Shown here piece by piece: positions 25,383 to 38,900 of a stretch of DNA of 64,000 nucleotides (its first letter is position 1; every line of letters begins with the position of its first letter). Below the pieces are notes generated by a model, which saw only the letters and a program-made list of their open reading frames with translations, was not told the origin of the DNA and made no database searches. The DNA comes from Ridgeia piscesae (taxonomy: Eukaryota > Annelida > Polychaeta > Sabellida > Siboglinidae): NCBI GenBank assembly GCA_025642075.2, contig JAODUO010001351.1:87501-151500 (forward strand), written 5' to 3'. Made by a program: the position numbers and the translations under genes.

Positions 25383-25990
25383 TTGGGGTATGTGATGTGT
25401 CAAAGGACTTACTGTTCGTTTTTTTGTGTGTTTTGTTGGTTTGGTGTTTTGGCTGGGCAGTTGTGGTGGTTGTGTGGTGGAGTTGGTGGTTTTTTGCTTT
25501 GTTTCGCGGGAAAATTTTTTTTTTTTTCCTGCTTGTGCTCAGTTGTGTTTTTGTGTTGGTGTGTGTTTGTGTGGTTTGTGCGTTTGGGTGGTCCTGTGTG
25601 TTTTTGGGGGTTTGGTTTGGTGGTTTTTTTGTGGTTGTGGGGGGTGTGGTGTTGTTTTAAGGGGTTCCCCTCAAGAGGACGTCGAATTTTTGCGTGTCCC
25701 CTTTGTGGTTTAGGGTGTTTGGAATAGAAGCAGTTGTGGTAACGTGATGTGGTGGGTTGGGGGTTTATTGCATTTGTGCAGGGAAAATATTTCTTTTATT
25801 AAAAATGTTAGTGATACATTGTGTTTTTGAATGTATGGCTACGTGTGTTTTAAACAGTGTGAAAAAGTATAGTCAGAGTTTGCAAGAAATGTAGGGTACT
25901 ATTTTGGGCAGGTTAATGGTATTTAGGTGAAGTTATTTTTAGTCGGTATGTGAAGGGGGTGTAGAAATTATGTTTGGTGTATGTGATGTA
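25383..25990. repeat. Degraded second copy of the left flank (23.35-24.1 kb)
   Basis: The segment at 25720-25990 follows the order of 23710-24080. Shared words include ATGGCTAC, TTAAACA, TTATTTTTAGTCGGTA, GGTTTATT and AGAAGCAGT/AGAAGGCAGT. The part before it loosely follows the SINE, for example CTGCTTGTGCTCAGTTGTGT against TTGCTCCAGTCCACTCAGCTGTGT. Differences are strongly biased toward G and T. This is either an old tandem duplication or an uncorrected noisy-read insertion. Confidence 0.6.
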
Positions 25991-27616
<1,626 letters not shown>

Positions 27617-27844
27617 AAATTTGAATAGGCAAAATTGTAGGAATGAGATCTATGAAACTACATGGATACATTATAATAGAATATGCCCTACCACTTCAGA
27701 AAGGCCGACAATATAGATGTCATGTCATTCTTGGAATTTTAACATGTGAACGTAACTAATTTTTTTATAACAACCATTGTTAATTTGTATTCTTTTAGTT
27801 TTATAGCATATGTAGAGGATCGATTCCCGATGTGCATAATATTC

Positions 27845-28400
27845 AGTGCAGTACAGCATAGTAAAATGTGATATTCACCATAGTAAATCATGAATAAATG
27901 TAGTATTCATTGTTGTAATTATGGTAAAGCATCATTTTCATTGTACACAGCAAATTGTAGTAAAATACGGTGTTCACTGTGGTAAATCATAGTAAAATGT
28001 GATATTTACCATAGTAAATTATTGTAAAATGTGGTATTTAGGTCTATACTGTAGTAAATGACAGTAAGGTGTAATATGTATTATAGTAAACCATAGCAAA
28101 ATATTATTCACTGTAGTAAAGCATAGTAAACTGCGATATTTACCATAGTAAATCATGGTAAATTGCGGTATTCACTGTAGTAAGCCATACTAAATTGTGA
28201 TACGTACTATATAATTATAGCAAGGCATAGTAAGATATGGTATTCGTTGTAGTACACCAGCACACAGTGTATGTTCTGTAATAAACCATAGTATTTGTGG
28301 TGGTAAAACGTGGTAAATATTCGGCAAAACACTGTAGTTTACTACAATAAATTTTATTGTAGGTACTTGGTAAACCATAGTAAATTTACTGTAGTAAAAC
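27845..28400. repeat. Degenerate CATAGTAAA minisatellite
   Basis: About 550 bp of imperfect units built on CATAGTAAA, TGTGATATTCAC and CATAGTAAATC, spaced roughly 30-35 bp. The copies are diverged, so the array is old. Confidence 0.75.
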
Positions 28401-28639
28401 TTATGTTTTAGCAGTGCGCTAGTTTTTGTGATTATATACCCAATGACTGTGCGTCTATGCGTATAATTTAATTTTTTCCTCGGCGACAGCTACATCAGCT
28501 TACGTATATATGGTGTTAACATCAATACATACACACAAACACCGGTCCAGTCCACTTGTCGAGGACACTCAAACCAACGTGACTCTGAATATACAGCCGC
28601 AAGGTTTAGTACAGTGATGAAGTGGCAACAATGTCATGT
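28401..28639. other. Spacer before candidate promoter
   Basis: Unique sequence. Nothing recognised. Confidence 0.4.
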
Positions 28640-29130
28640 GACCTTGTAAATAACTCGTATGGCGTGACGTAGTCAAGCGTCATTCATGAGGCGGGAAATT
28701 CCTTCTGATTGGTCGAGAAGTCAGTCGGACGCGATTTGACTGGCCATCGTAAAACACGTCACGTGTCGTTACTTCCTATATCAACACGTAGTCAACGTTT
28801 CATGCCAGAATCTTGTTTCACTGAAGTGGTTATTGTAAAATTGTGCGCCAGATCTATCCAGCCGCCGTTTTCAGTTGATCTGTACGCGCGCGAGACAGCG
28901 ATCACCGCTCTAACGCCTTCTATTAATATGTAAATGTCGCTATTCACTGACGAATGAATAGTGGCCACAACCGCTGAACCTGGTAGTTGATTGGCAGTGC
29001 CCAGCGTTCATCCTGGCTTGAGTCAGATAATTTTTGTTCCGCCAACGGTCCGAAGTAGTGTCTGTAGACCGAATTGCTGAACAAAACAGCCGGTTGTGCG
29101 AACAAGGAACATCTGCCTATTCACAACAAG
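28640..29130 (+). promoter_or_regulatory. Candidate promoter / non-coding first exon region for ACSBG
   Basis: CpG-rich compared with its surroundings. Within about 75 bp lie a kappaB-like GGGAAATTCC (28693-28702), an inverted CCAAT box (GATTGGTC, 28707-28714) and an E-box CACGTG (28760-28765). A donor-like CAAG/GTAGGA occurs at 29130/29131. The first coding exon at 35827 appears to have a 3' splice site upstream of its ATG, so a non-coding first exon must lie further 5'. Assigning it here is inference. Confidence 0.28.
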
Positions 29131-29748
29131 GTAGGACTACTTTGATACTCGAATTTGTTGAATTTATGCACGGAAACATATTGAACATCGTCAGGCTGGC
29201 GAAGTTTTGTTCAATTCATTGGACGGATACTGGATGGGCGTGACTTGTCCCGTTACAGTATTTGAATTTGTGAATGTGTTTTCAGCTGTTTTTATATCGA
29301 TGGTAGTGAAAATATATTCCGACTCGGTCGTCGAGATTCACGTCATTCCGTATGTGCAACTGTTAGCGTGGCAGTGGGAGCTGCGTCTCTCGCTACGTGC
29401 TGTAGCGGACAGACAGAAACCGCGTGGTATAGAGTACGCGTGTACCCGCGCACACACTGATACGCCAGCGTGTCAGCATGTGCTACTGCTACAGTCAATA
29501 AACCGGTCGTTGACTAAACAGGGTCAATGCGACTATAAACAGAACATTCTTTTCGGCGTCGTCATTGGTATACCACTGTCACGTCAAGTCGCTTACGGCT
29601 ACGGGAATAAGAGTCACGGTGACCTCCGACTGTGTTTGTCATATTAGAATACGTCAGGAAATGTGGAATGTTAGAATCATTATTTATAAAACGAATGACT
29701 AATCTAATTTACTAATCATCGAATGAGATGTATTGTTACTGAATATTG
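29131..29748. other. Spacer with CpG-rich sequence
   Basis: Unique sequence. A 146-codon open frame at 29207-29647 has no recognisable domain and no support beyond its length. Confidence 0.4.
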
Positions 29749-30110
<362 letters not shown>

Positions 30111-30497
30111 CCTGGCTGTCACAAACATAGAGTTACATACTACACATTATTAAAATACAGTATAATAACCCAATATTTTCTTTTTCCTATTCACAACCAA
30201 CATAAATAAAATTATAATTTTATTGATGATTATATTATGCAGATGGCAGAATTCTATAGCTTTGCTCAAAGCCATCATATGTCATCAGTTTGGGATTAAT
30301 TTGTAGGTTTACATGTTTAGTAATAACCTTTATTTATGCAGTATGTGTATGCTTTTTGATAACAACATTATGTTCTAAAATATCTAGTTCTCTAGTCTCT
30401 ACACACTGTGACTATATAAAATAAACAGTACCAAATGAGAAAAATTTGATTTATATTATCTGATGAAAAGGGCATTCTTGTTTAAATGAATTATTGC

Positions 30498-30613
30498 AAA
30501 GTCGGCTTGGGAGCCAGTCTGGGGTAAGGCCGCCCTGGTGGTCACAAAAACACAGCCAACTCCCAGCTGCAGGATAAAGTCTTTGTTAGTCCAAAAATGT
30601 GTTGGTAGACACA
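30498..30613 (+). repeat. Dispersed repeat, copy 2 (plus orientation)
   Basis: The inverted partner of 14735-14925. 30518-30542 is identical over 25 nt to the reverse complement of 14888-14912. 30571-30613 resembles the second block (AAAGTCTTTG, CCAAAAATG, GTTGGTAGACA). Confidence 0.6.
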
Positions 30614-32711
30614 AGCGTTAGATATAAATATAATTATTTATGTGTATATAATATGCTTTCTGAACACTGATCTTTATTTATTACCTGTCCACTATAATTT
30701 CTACTCATCCAAAACATATTTTATTGCTTGCCCAGTCATATCATAATGCACTGTGGTCATTTCCATTTTCCACACCAAGCGGTTTTAGGTTGTATTGGCT
30801 CAAGTATTTTGTAAATGTTGTTGTAGTAATAGTTATGCTAAATACTAGTAACTGTCTCTGGAAGGCAAATAAATTCCACAAGTTGCAACACCATTTTATG
30901 ATATAATTCCTTCAAGAACCTACAATGTAATTTGGTAAATGGTCTTGTGAATTGATTTATTGTCAGGACTGTCCCACAGTCTGTGTAAATCTGTATTAAC
31001 ATACCTGAAGCCAGGATTAGGCAGACTGCCAAAGGCACACTCGTGAATCTTTTGTTTTATTGACACCTGAGTCTGACTCATAAATGACATAATACAGTTC
31101 CAACTCTAAATTAATAATGACACAATTCTAAAAATGGTGTCATTATTATCATTATGAAATCCTGTTCTGACACTGCTAAATAACCATTGTGAACATGAAC
31201 AATATATTCCATATTGTTTTGACGTTCTGTGGTTTTGCAAAATGGAGACATATGGTCAAAAGTATATTTTAGACTTGCTATGAATAGACTTGTGGTCAGT
31301 TGCGGAGACCCCTTGGCCAGTTTTACTGGTTGTTTGTGTTTTGTTAATACTAGCTGTGCTTATAGCATTGGTGGTGGGTGAGTTTTGGTGGACACTGTAC
31401 AAGTATTGGGTCCCAGCTGAAGACGCAAGTTGTTCTTAAAATAGCCATCATGCCTATCCCAAGAGAGTGTAGCTATTGAATACCCACAATGGAGCCATTT
31501 GTATCAAGCCCTTTGTAACCTGTTCTAGAAGCAAGCTGGGGGTCTGAGCCCATTAGTGGGGGTGCAAGGTTGTGCTATTGTGTATATCTGCCCCCACACT
31601 GGACATTGGTCACTTTATGAATCTGGCCGTCGTCTGACCACTGGTCTCTCCTTGGTTCATGCTGTGTTTGGTCACTGCAAAGGCCACTGTTACAGTGTCT
31701 GGAGTCTGACAGGTAGGTGTCACAGCTGTTGTCAACATTCCTGAAATGTTTTAAAGGTGACACAACAGTTTTCTGTCAATGTTTAATTTTAGGTGTCAGC
31801 GTGACATTTGCAAGAACTTTACATTGTCTGCTCTATAAAGTACAGAGGTGAATTCAAAATGACTTGTCCATACTTCCCAGGGGGCCTATTCCTACTCACA
31901 ATTAACATACTTATGAGCTCATAAGTCATGATGTAAACCTGCATTGTTACGCTCTTTGATATTGCTTTTTGCCCCTTACCAGTGGTATATTTTAGTGAAA
32001 ACTCAACACCAGGATGCGCCACCAGGAGATTGGTGTCACAGGAATAGTGTTCTCTGAGATATGGGCACATGGCAGTACCGGGGTACTTAGCATTTTGCAT
32101 TTGGAAAAATCTCTAATTTAAAAGCAGATTCCATGATATGTTTGCCTTAAATGGGTTCATTATGAAACTGAGTTTTAGGCCTTGTTCACATGAGTTGTTC
32201 TTTCCAGTTTGTTTATGGTACATTTGCTGTCCAAAACCCCTGTCTTCCAAAGTGGCCCAAAACCCAGTTGTTCCCCAAGTTATGTCCTCCTCCAGCCCAG
32301 GCTATTTTACCTCGTAAATCTATATGTTCAGCGACTTCTTTCTCTGTGACGTTGTTTGGTGAGTTTTAGAAACGATCAAATGTAGCCCTCTGTGATACTC
32401 TAGTGGGTTCACACAGCATTACATGGAGCCTGGAGGTGTCGGTCGGCGAACATAAATTTATAAGTACTATGGTGCCACATATATAAGGAGTGGAACCATC
32501 GAACCAGTAATGAAAACTGATGCTAACTGCTCTTTTGGTCATAACAGTCAACAGTAAAAAAAACATGTTTGTGTAAGGGGAGGTTGGTTGGGTTTGAAGT
32601 AATTAGGTGAAATTTTGGTGGTCTTTGTGAATTTATTACAACATCCAACGCTTCAGATCAGCAAAATAAAAATATATACAACTTGAACGTTGATGATTTT
32701 CAAAGTGAAAC
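30614..32711. other. Intergenic DNA with no recognised feature
   Basis: Unique AT-leaning sequence. Open frames of at most 93 codons, none recognised. Confidence 0.5.
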
Positions 32712-33160
32712 CCTATTCTGATAACATGTATGAGTCCAGTGTTATTCTGATAACATGTATGAGTCCAGTGTTATTCTGATAACATGTATGAGTCCAGTGT
32801 TATTCTGATAACATGTATGAGTCCAGTGTTATTCTGATAACATGTATGAGTCCAGTGTTATTCTGATAACATGTTTGAGTCCGATGTTATTCTGAGAACA
32901 TGTTTTGAGTCCAGTGTTATTCTGATAACATGTTTGAGTCCGATGTTATTTTGAGAACATGTTTTGAGTCCGATGTTATTCTGAGAACATGTTTTGAGTC
33001 CAGTGTTATTCTGAGAACATTTTTTGAGTCCAAAGTGTTATTCTGAGAATATGTTTGAGTCCAATGTTATTCTGAGAATATGTTTGAGTCCAATGTTATT
33101 CTGAGAACCTGTTTTGAGTCCAGTGTTATTCTGATAACATGTTTGAGTGCAGTGTGGGGT
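32712..33160. repeat. 29-bp minisatellite with hairpin core
   Basis: About 15 units. Each contains GTTATTCTGATAAC (inverted repeat GTTAT/ATAAC) followed by ATGTATGAGTCCAGT or variants. The first five are nearly identical; later ones carry GAGAACATGTTTTGAGTCC variants. Confidence 0.9.
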
Positions 33161-35796
33161 GTTTATAGCCAGAATTCTGATTGAATCAAATAAGTCTGTA
33201 TTAATTAAGTGAACGAGAATGATTGAATCAACTGACCAGACAATATTGAACTTAGTTGACATTGGCCTTGTTTTGCTGAGCATGGCGTTCACAAACATGG
33301 TCTATTTTTACTTTTACAACTCATGTGTTTACGTCTGTTTCCATTGTTATACACTCACCACTGACCAGTCACCCTCCTAGGGGCTACAACGCATACACAG
33401 TACAGTGTTTACAAAGATTTTATCACAACTCATGGTTGGTTAATCTACGTACATACACTCTTACGTGTATACAGGATTTCTTTTTCGGGAAAAAGCTGTG
33501 AATTGCTTGCTCTAAAACGTTATATATATTTGACATAAATTAATGGTGCCTGCCATTAATTAGTGATGTTTGACATTATTAATTAGTCAAATATGTGGAG
33601 GTGCTGTTGCTTTGTTCTTGTCCAAGTGTGATCTTGGACCGTGGCCAGGTATTGCGACTGTAGGCAATGTAGGGCTGTAGGCAGTGTGAGTTGTTGTGGT
33701 TCAGTTCAGTACAGCTGTACTCAGCCGTGGTCTGACTGCATCTGGTGGTGTGAGTCAACCTTGCAGCCTCCGTACCATACCCACGGCAATAATAACACTG
33801 CTATATTTACCTCCAGCTATCGCAAGGCAAAGGTATTGAACATTATGTTTCATGCTGTTGGCTAGACAGGCATACATGCATGTATGTACTGGCAAGTTTG
33901 ATTCTGATGGGTGAATGTAGAACTTTCTTTTGGAACTGATAACATGAAAATATCAACATTTTTATTTAACAATATATTGTTGTTTTATTATAAATGTTCC
34001 GATCTAAACATCCTTTGTTGCAAAACATGGAATTCTGATTTATCGCTTCTGATAGAAATACTGAAAATACAGGAAGTTCTGAAGTACCAACCTCTTGACA
34101 TTTTTAGGTAGGAATTTCTAGCCATTCATATTTTGGAGTGGATCTTCCTCTTTTGGCATTTGGCATGTTGGTTACGCTGTGTAGTAACTAGTAACTGAAG
34201 TATATTTGCTGTCTATGTTTGTGAACTGGTGGCAGTTCAATTACTATGCTCTTCAGCCAACAACATTTCAATGAGTTTCAACAATTAATCATGTCAGGAG
34301 ACATTTTAGCAAAGCATTGATACAAACTTGGCTCATAGTCAGGTGTTTTCATGTTCCACAACAGTAGTGTGTCAACGTGTTCAGTAGTGTGTCAACGTGT
34401 TCAGTAGTGTGTCAACGTGTTCAGTAGTGTGTCAACGTGTTGTGCTGTCATGTTACTAACTAGACTGCAACATAGAGAGCTGTGGATTACTCAGTCAGTT
34501 TACTCAGTTCTGTTGTGGTTAAGATTTGAACAAAGATGTTTAATGGTTGGAGGGCTATGACTAGAAATTGTTTACACTATTAGGTAACATTTATTGAAAA
34601 AAGCAGCATGTTCCTTTGTTGCGTGTCCAGTTCTGCTTAAAATCGGTACGTGTGAAATATGGTGTTTTATTATATATATTTATAGATGAAAACTAAAAAG
34701 CCCCAGGTTGTGCATTCACCACAAGTTTCTTATGTGCTCCGTCACATGAGAAAACCACACTAGCGCCTAACTAGTATGCTCAGTTTTTATGTTTGTGGTT
34801 TATTATAAAACTTAATCAGGTTTCACTGCATAACAATGTTAACAAAAAGAGTAGGACAACAACAGCACTGTGTTTCTTCATTACAGTGTTGTCGCTGTTA
34901 TCATAGTTTATTTACTACTACAATAGTAGTATCAGGTTGTTAATGACCTTTTCACCCTCCAGACATCTGACTCTGTTGCTAGCTACTTGGGGAATGTCAC
35001 GTTGATTGCACCCTTATCAAAGCGCCCTTTCCACACTGACAAAGTGCACCCAGTGTCTTGTCAAAACAAGCCCTAGCAGCAGGGACAAACTTTGCCCCCA
35101 CATGTTTTTGTTTTGCTTCCAGAAGGTTGTTAGACTTTGCCAGAGACTGACAGATTGTTGTAGTAGTACGCAGTGGCTAGAGTTACAGTCAGTTCTAGTT
35201 CAAAGATTTGTGGACTCTGTGCTATGGCGTGATATCATTTCATACATCACTGTGTAGGCGGTGTGTTTATTACAAGCCACGTTACTGGGTGACTTTTAAA
35301 GTAACCTGTCAAATGTTGTCGAGACTGAGGTAAAAAGAAAAAATGTAAACTGTGGAAATGTAATTCAGTGCTCAAACTGTAGACAGACCGGTGGAGGTCC
35401 TAAATTCAGTCACAGGCTACATTACATGTCAGCAGTTTGTGTGACACAGTTTTCATCCAATAGCGTGTCTCTGGTAGGTTCACTAGCATGGAGAGATTTA
35501 TTGGTTGTGTATTTTGGGAGGAGAGTGGTCAGCTTGACCTATGGGCACCAATGCAAATGACTGGGTTGTTTCACCAGGTGTAAAATTGTACCTGTTTTGC
35601 GTATACCAGGGGTAATGTTCCTGAAAGTTTGAACCTGTGGAAAACGACACTCGGTGACTCCCTGTTGTGTACCCTTGCTGCATGTGATTGTCCACATTTA
35701 GTTTGACCAAGCAAGCATATTTTAATCAGTTACAGTGACTCATTGTTGACTCTCAGTGTCGTGCAGTGAGTATCACAGATATCTCTTGTGTTGCAG
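33161..35796. other. DNA upstream of the ACSBG coding exons
   Basis: Mostly unique. It has a 20-bp repeat at 34361-34440 and a small (AT)n near 34670. The start of ACSBG transcription is not resolved. A 3' splice site, TTGTGTTGCAG, ends at 35796. Confidence 0.45.
34361..34440. repeat. 20-bp tandem repeat, four copies
   Basis: Four perfect or near-perfect copies of CAGTAGTGTGTCAACGTGTT. Confidence 0.95.
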
Positions 35797-35826
35797 TTGC
35801 TTTAACGGGATCTGAATTCTGCACAG

Positions 35827-35927
35827 ATGGCCCAGGTGGCGCTACCTATTGATAACTTACCGACGGGACAGTCTACGTCAGAGATTGACATAAAGTGTGA
35901 GCAACTTGAGAGTCCTACAGACAGTGG
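35827..35927 (+). CDS. ACSBG: ACSBG exon 1 (start codon)
   Basis: ATG 35827, 30 nt downstream of an apparent 5'-UTR splice acceptor at 35796. Encodes [14 protein letters not shown] and a short acidic stretch. Donor GTAAGT at 35928, phase 2. The start is supported by frame continuity to exon 2, but the N-terminus is not conserved enough to prove it. Confidence 0.75.
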
Positions 35928-38900
35928 GTAAGTTCTTCAGCGTGCAACAAGTTTCAAACTAAAAATCCATGGCAAATATTGGATTAACAATTTTGTGTAA
36001 TTTTTTGGTTATCTGAACAAATGTATTATTGGAATTATTTTTCAGTTTGTGTTTACATATATAGAAAGGATTTAATTAGCTATACTGAGATTTATACATG
36101 TATAATGATGTGTGCGGTGAAATCGAATCAGTTCGACATAGAGAGGTGTACATGTAAGTGAACATTTTGGAAATTTGGAAATGAACTACCATCCCAGGCA
36201 ACGTGGTGTACTGTAAGAACAGTTGAATGGCCCAAAGTCACCTTTAGTTGTGCACAGAGAACTACACGGACACGAGCAGGCGTTTGACCAGGCACAGATC
36301 TGCTTTCAGGCCTTTATTCACTCTACAGGCTACATACAATGGACTGCCTTTGCCATTGAGTTCATGGGCTTTGTCAAACTTAACCATGGCTGTTCTGTTC
36401 AACGTACCCTGGTAATACTCTATGTATGTGTATTACTGTCTGTTAATGGCTGTTAACATGCATGTGTATGGTTAGCAATGATTTCCCCAGTAATATCTAA
36501 ACTGTAATAAACTTGCATAAATGCTAAGCTATTTGTTGGCGAATCAGTCTAGATATACACTTACATTGTTATAGTTATTATAATTTCCAGCCAGTCAAAA
36601 CATATAGATCCTTCTTATAGAGTAAATCCAATATTCTTGTGATGTTTACAATCTAAATCTTAATATATTAGAAATATGTTTCTTCTTCAAAAAACAGATC
36701 TGTTTTAACATCACAAATGTAAAGTAACAACTAACGTGTAACAATGGTGCACATGCATGCAGTTATAAGCATATAAGCAGTCATTATTATTTTTTTTTAC
36801 CCTACAAGACTTAACTCTGATATGGTAGCATAACCGCCAGGCTACACCAGTCTACATGAGCAGCCAAGCATGTAGACATTAGTGTTTGTAAAAAGAACAT
36901 GTTTGATCAATATTATCTACGCAGTATGTTTTTATGATGACGTGGTAATGTGCCTGCAGGAAAGATACCATTGAAAATTGTGAACTGTAAAAACCATTCA
37001 AACTACAACCTAAGGGTGACACCATTTTTGAACGTGCTGTACACTGTGGCATCAATCATCATGACAGTCTTTTTGTGTACTTTTGATGGAGCTAAACAAT
37101 TATACACAAGAGAGTTGAGTAGACGGATCAGGATTGTAGCCATTTTTTGCAATTTTGCACAGGTCTTTGTGAGTCTGGAATTAAATGGTGGCCAAATTGG
37201 CCATACTTTGTAATGATGCCTCAATAATCTGTACAGCTATGGCCGACTGAAAAACCCAGTTGTCAGCCAAACAAAGTTTGAGAATATTGTAACTTACTAA
37301 CTACTAAGGCACTGTTCTTGCTACTTCCTGTGTGCAATGATGTTTATTTATCTTTAACATGATCTGCTCCAACTTGTTGTGTATTGTCTGAAATGTTTGC
37401 TGGAACAAAGTTTCCAGTGTCATTGCTGGCAGCACCAGTAGATGTCCAGATTTGACAGCATGGTGTCATACTTGTTTGAATGTCACCGACCTATACAAGC
37501 TACGGGCAATATCTCAGGGGCATCTAGAGTTGGAGAAGTCACAACAAACGAATGTTCTGCCCCTTTCTGGCTAATGCATTCAGGTTTCATCAGTTTATTT
37601 CATGTATGTCTGCCTGGTTCTGTCTAATGTCACTAGTTAGATGTGGACCATTGACTTTTGGCCTAGTTGAGTCTTCTCATTGACTTTGATACGTGATGGA
37701 CATTTGACATTAAAATATTGTAAAATTTGTCCTTGAATTTGATTATACTGTCTGTGAGACTTCATTCATACAATAATAAATAACATGAAGGATATTAAAT
37801 CCTAAGCTGTCCATATGAAACACTTCAACTGTAGCTTGAATTGATAGAGATTTTTACTTCATAGCTGTAAGTTCAGACATGTGGTTTGGATTTGAAGACG
37901 GTAAAAATAGTCTGTTTATTTTATACATACCTGTGTGCATTTACATACACATGTGCACAGGTAGTACACCTACCTTGAATAAAACTACATAATTAAAGAT
38001 TCTGCTAATCTACTAATACAGGTACAAGTAATATTGTTAAAATAAGATGTTTATTCTTAACAAGCTATCAGGTTTTCTTTAGAAGTTATTAGAAGCAGAG
38101 CTATGTTTTAGTACACCTTATCAAGTAGTTTATATAAAGCATTGACCTATGGACTCATTAATTCCTTAGTCTCATTAATCTTCCACCAGGGGGCATTTCA
38201 GGTGAGAGATGATAAACTACGATAAAGAACAATTTCTGCCCAACTTCGGAGACACTTGGGCTAGGGTAAACGGAGGCGTGAGTCGACAATTTTAGTGCGT
38301 TTTAACAATAACTGTAAACAGGTAGGTCAATAGGTTTGTGTCCATGCATGTTTGATCTGACCGGTGGCTGCGTGGCCAACTAAGTGGACAGCTGGACATG
38401 CTGGTGAACCTGCAACGTCATAGTGGACACTGTCTGTCATTTGGGACGTGGTCAGTCCTAGTTACAAACAACAGCACAGTGGAAGGAATGTGTTGGCAGT
38501 GACACTAGTGTACAGCAGTAATGAGGGCTCTGGCACTGTTATTCAGCAGTAATCAGGGCTCTGGCACTGTTATTCAGTAGAAGTATTTCGGAATGGATTC
38601 AGACCACATATATATACATCAAGATGTAGATGGAGCTGTTGGAAGTCACTGGAAGCCAAAATCACTGCACACAGACATTGGATTGAAACAAACTGGCCTG
38701 GTTTCAAACAGCAATGCAGAGATTCACACCTAATTCCCCTCAGCTGCATCCAATGCCTTAAAGGCAGCAAGCGAACTTTTTTATTGGTTGAAAGGTTTTG
38801 CATAATATTGCCTTACTGAATTGTAGATTCGTGCAAAATTATTGATTAAATACAAATATTTTCCACACAAACGTTATCACTACTGCTGTGGTCTGTCCAC

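Noticed and set aside
29207..29647. 146-codon open frame
   Set aside because: No domain, no splice-consistent partner; probably non-coding DNA near the candidate promoter.
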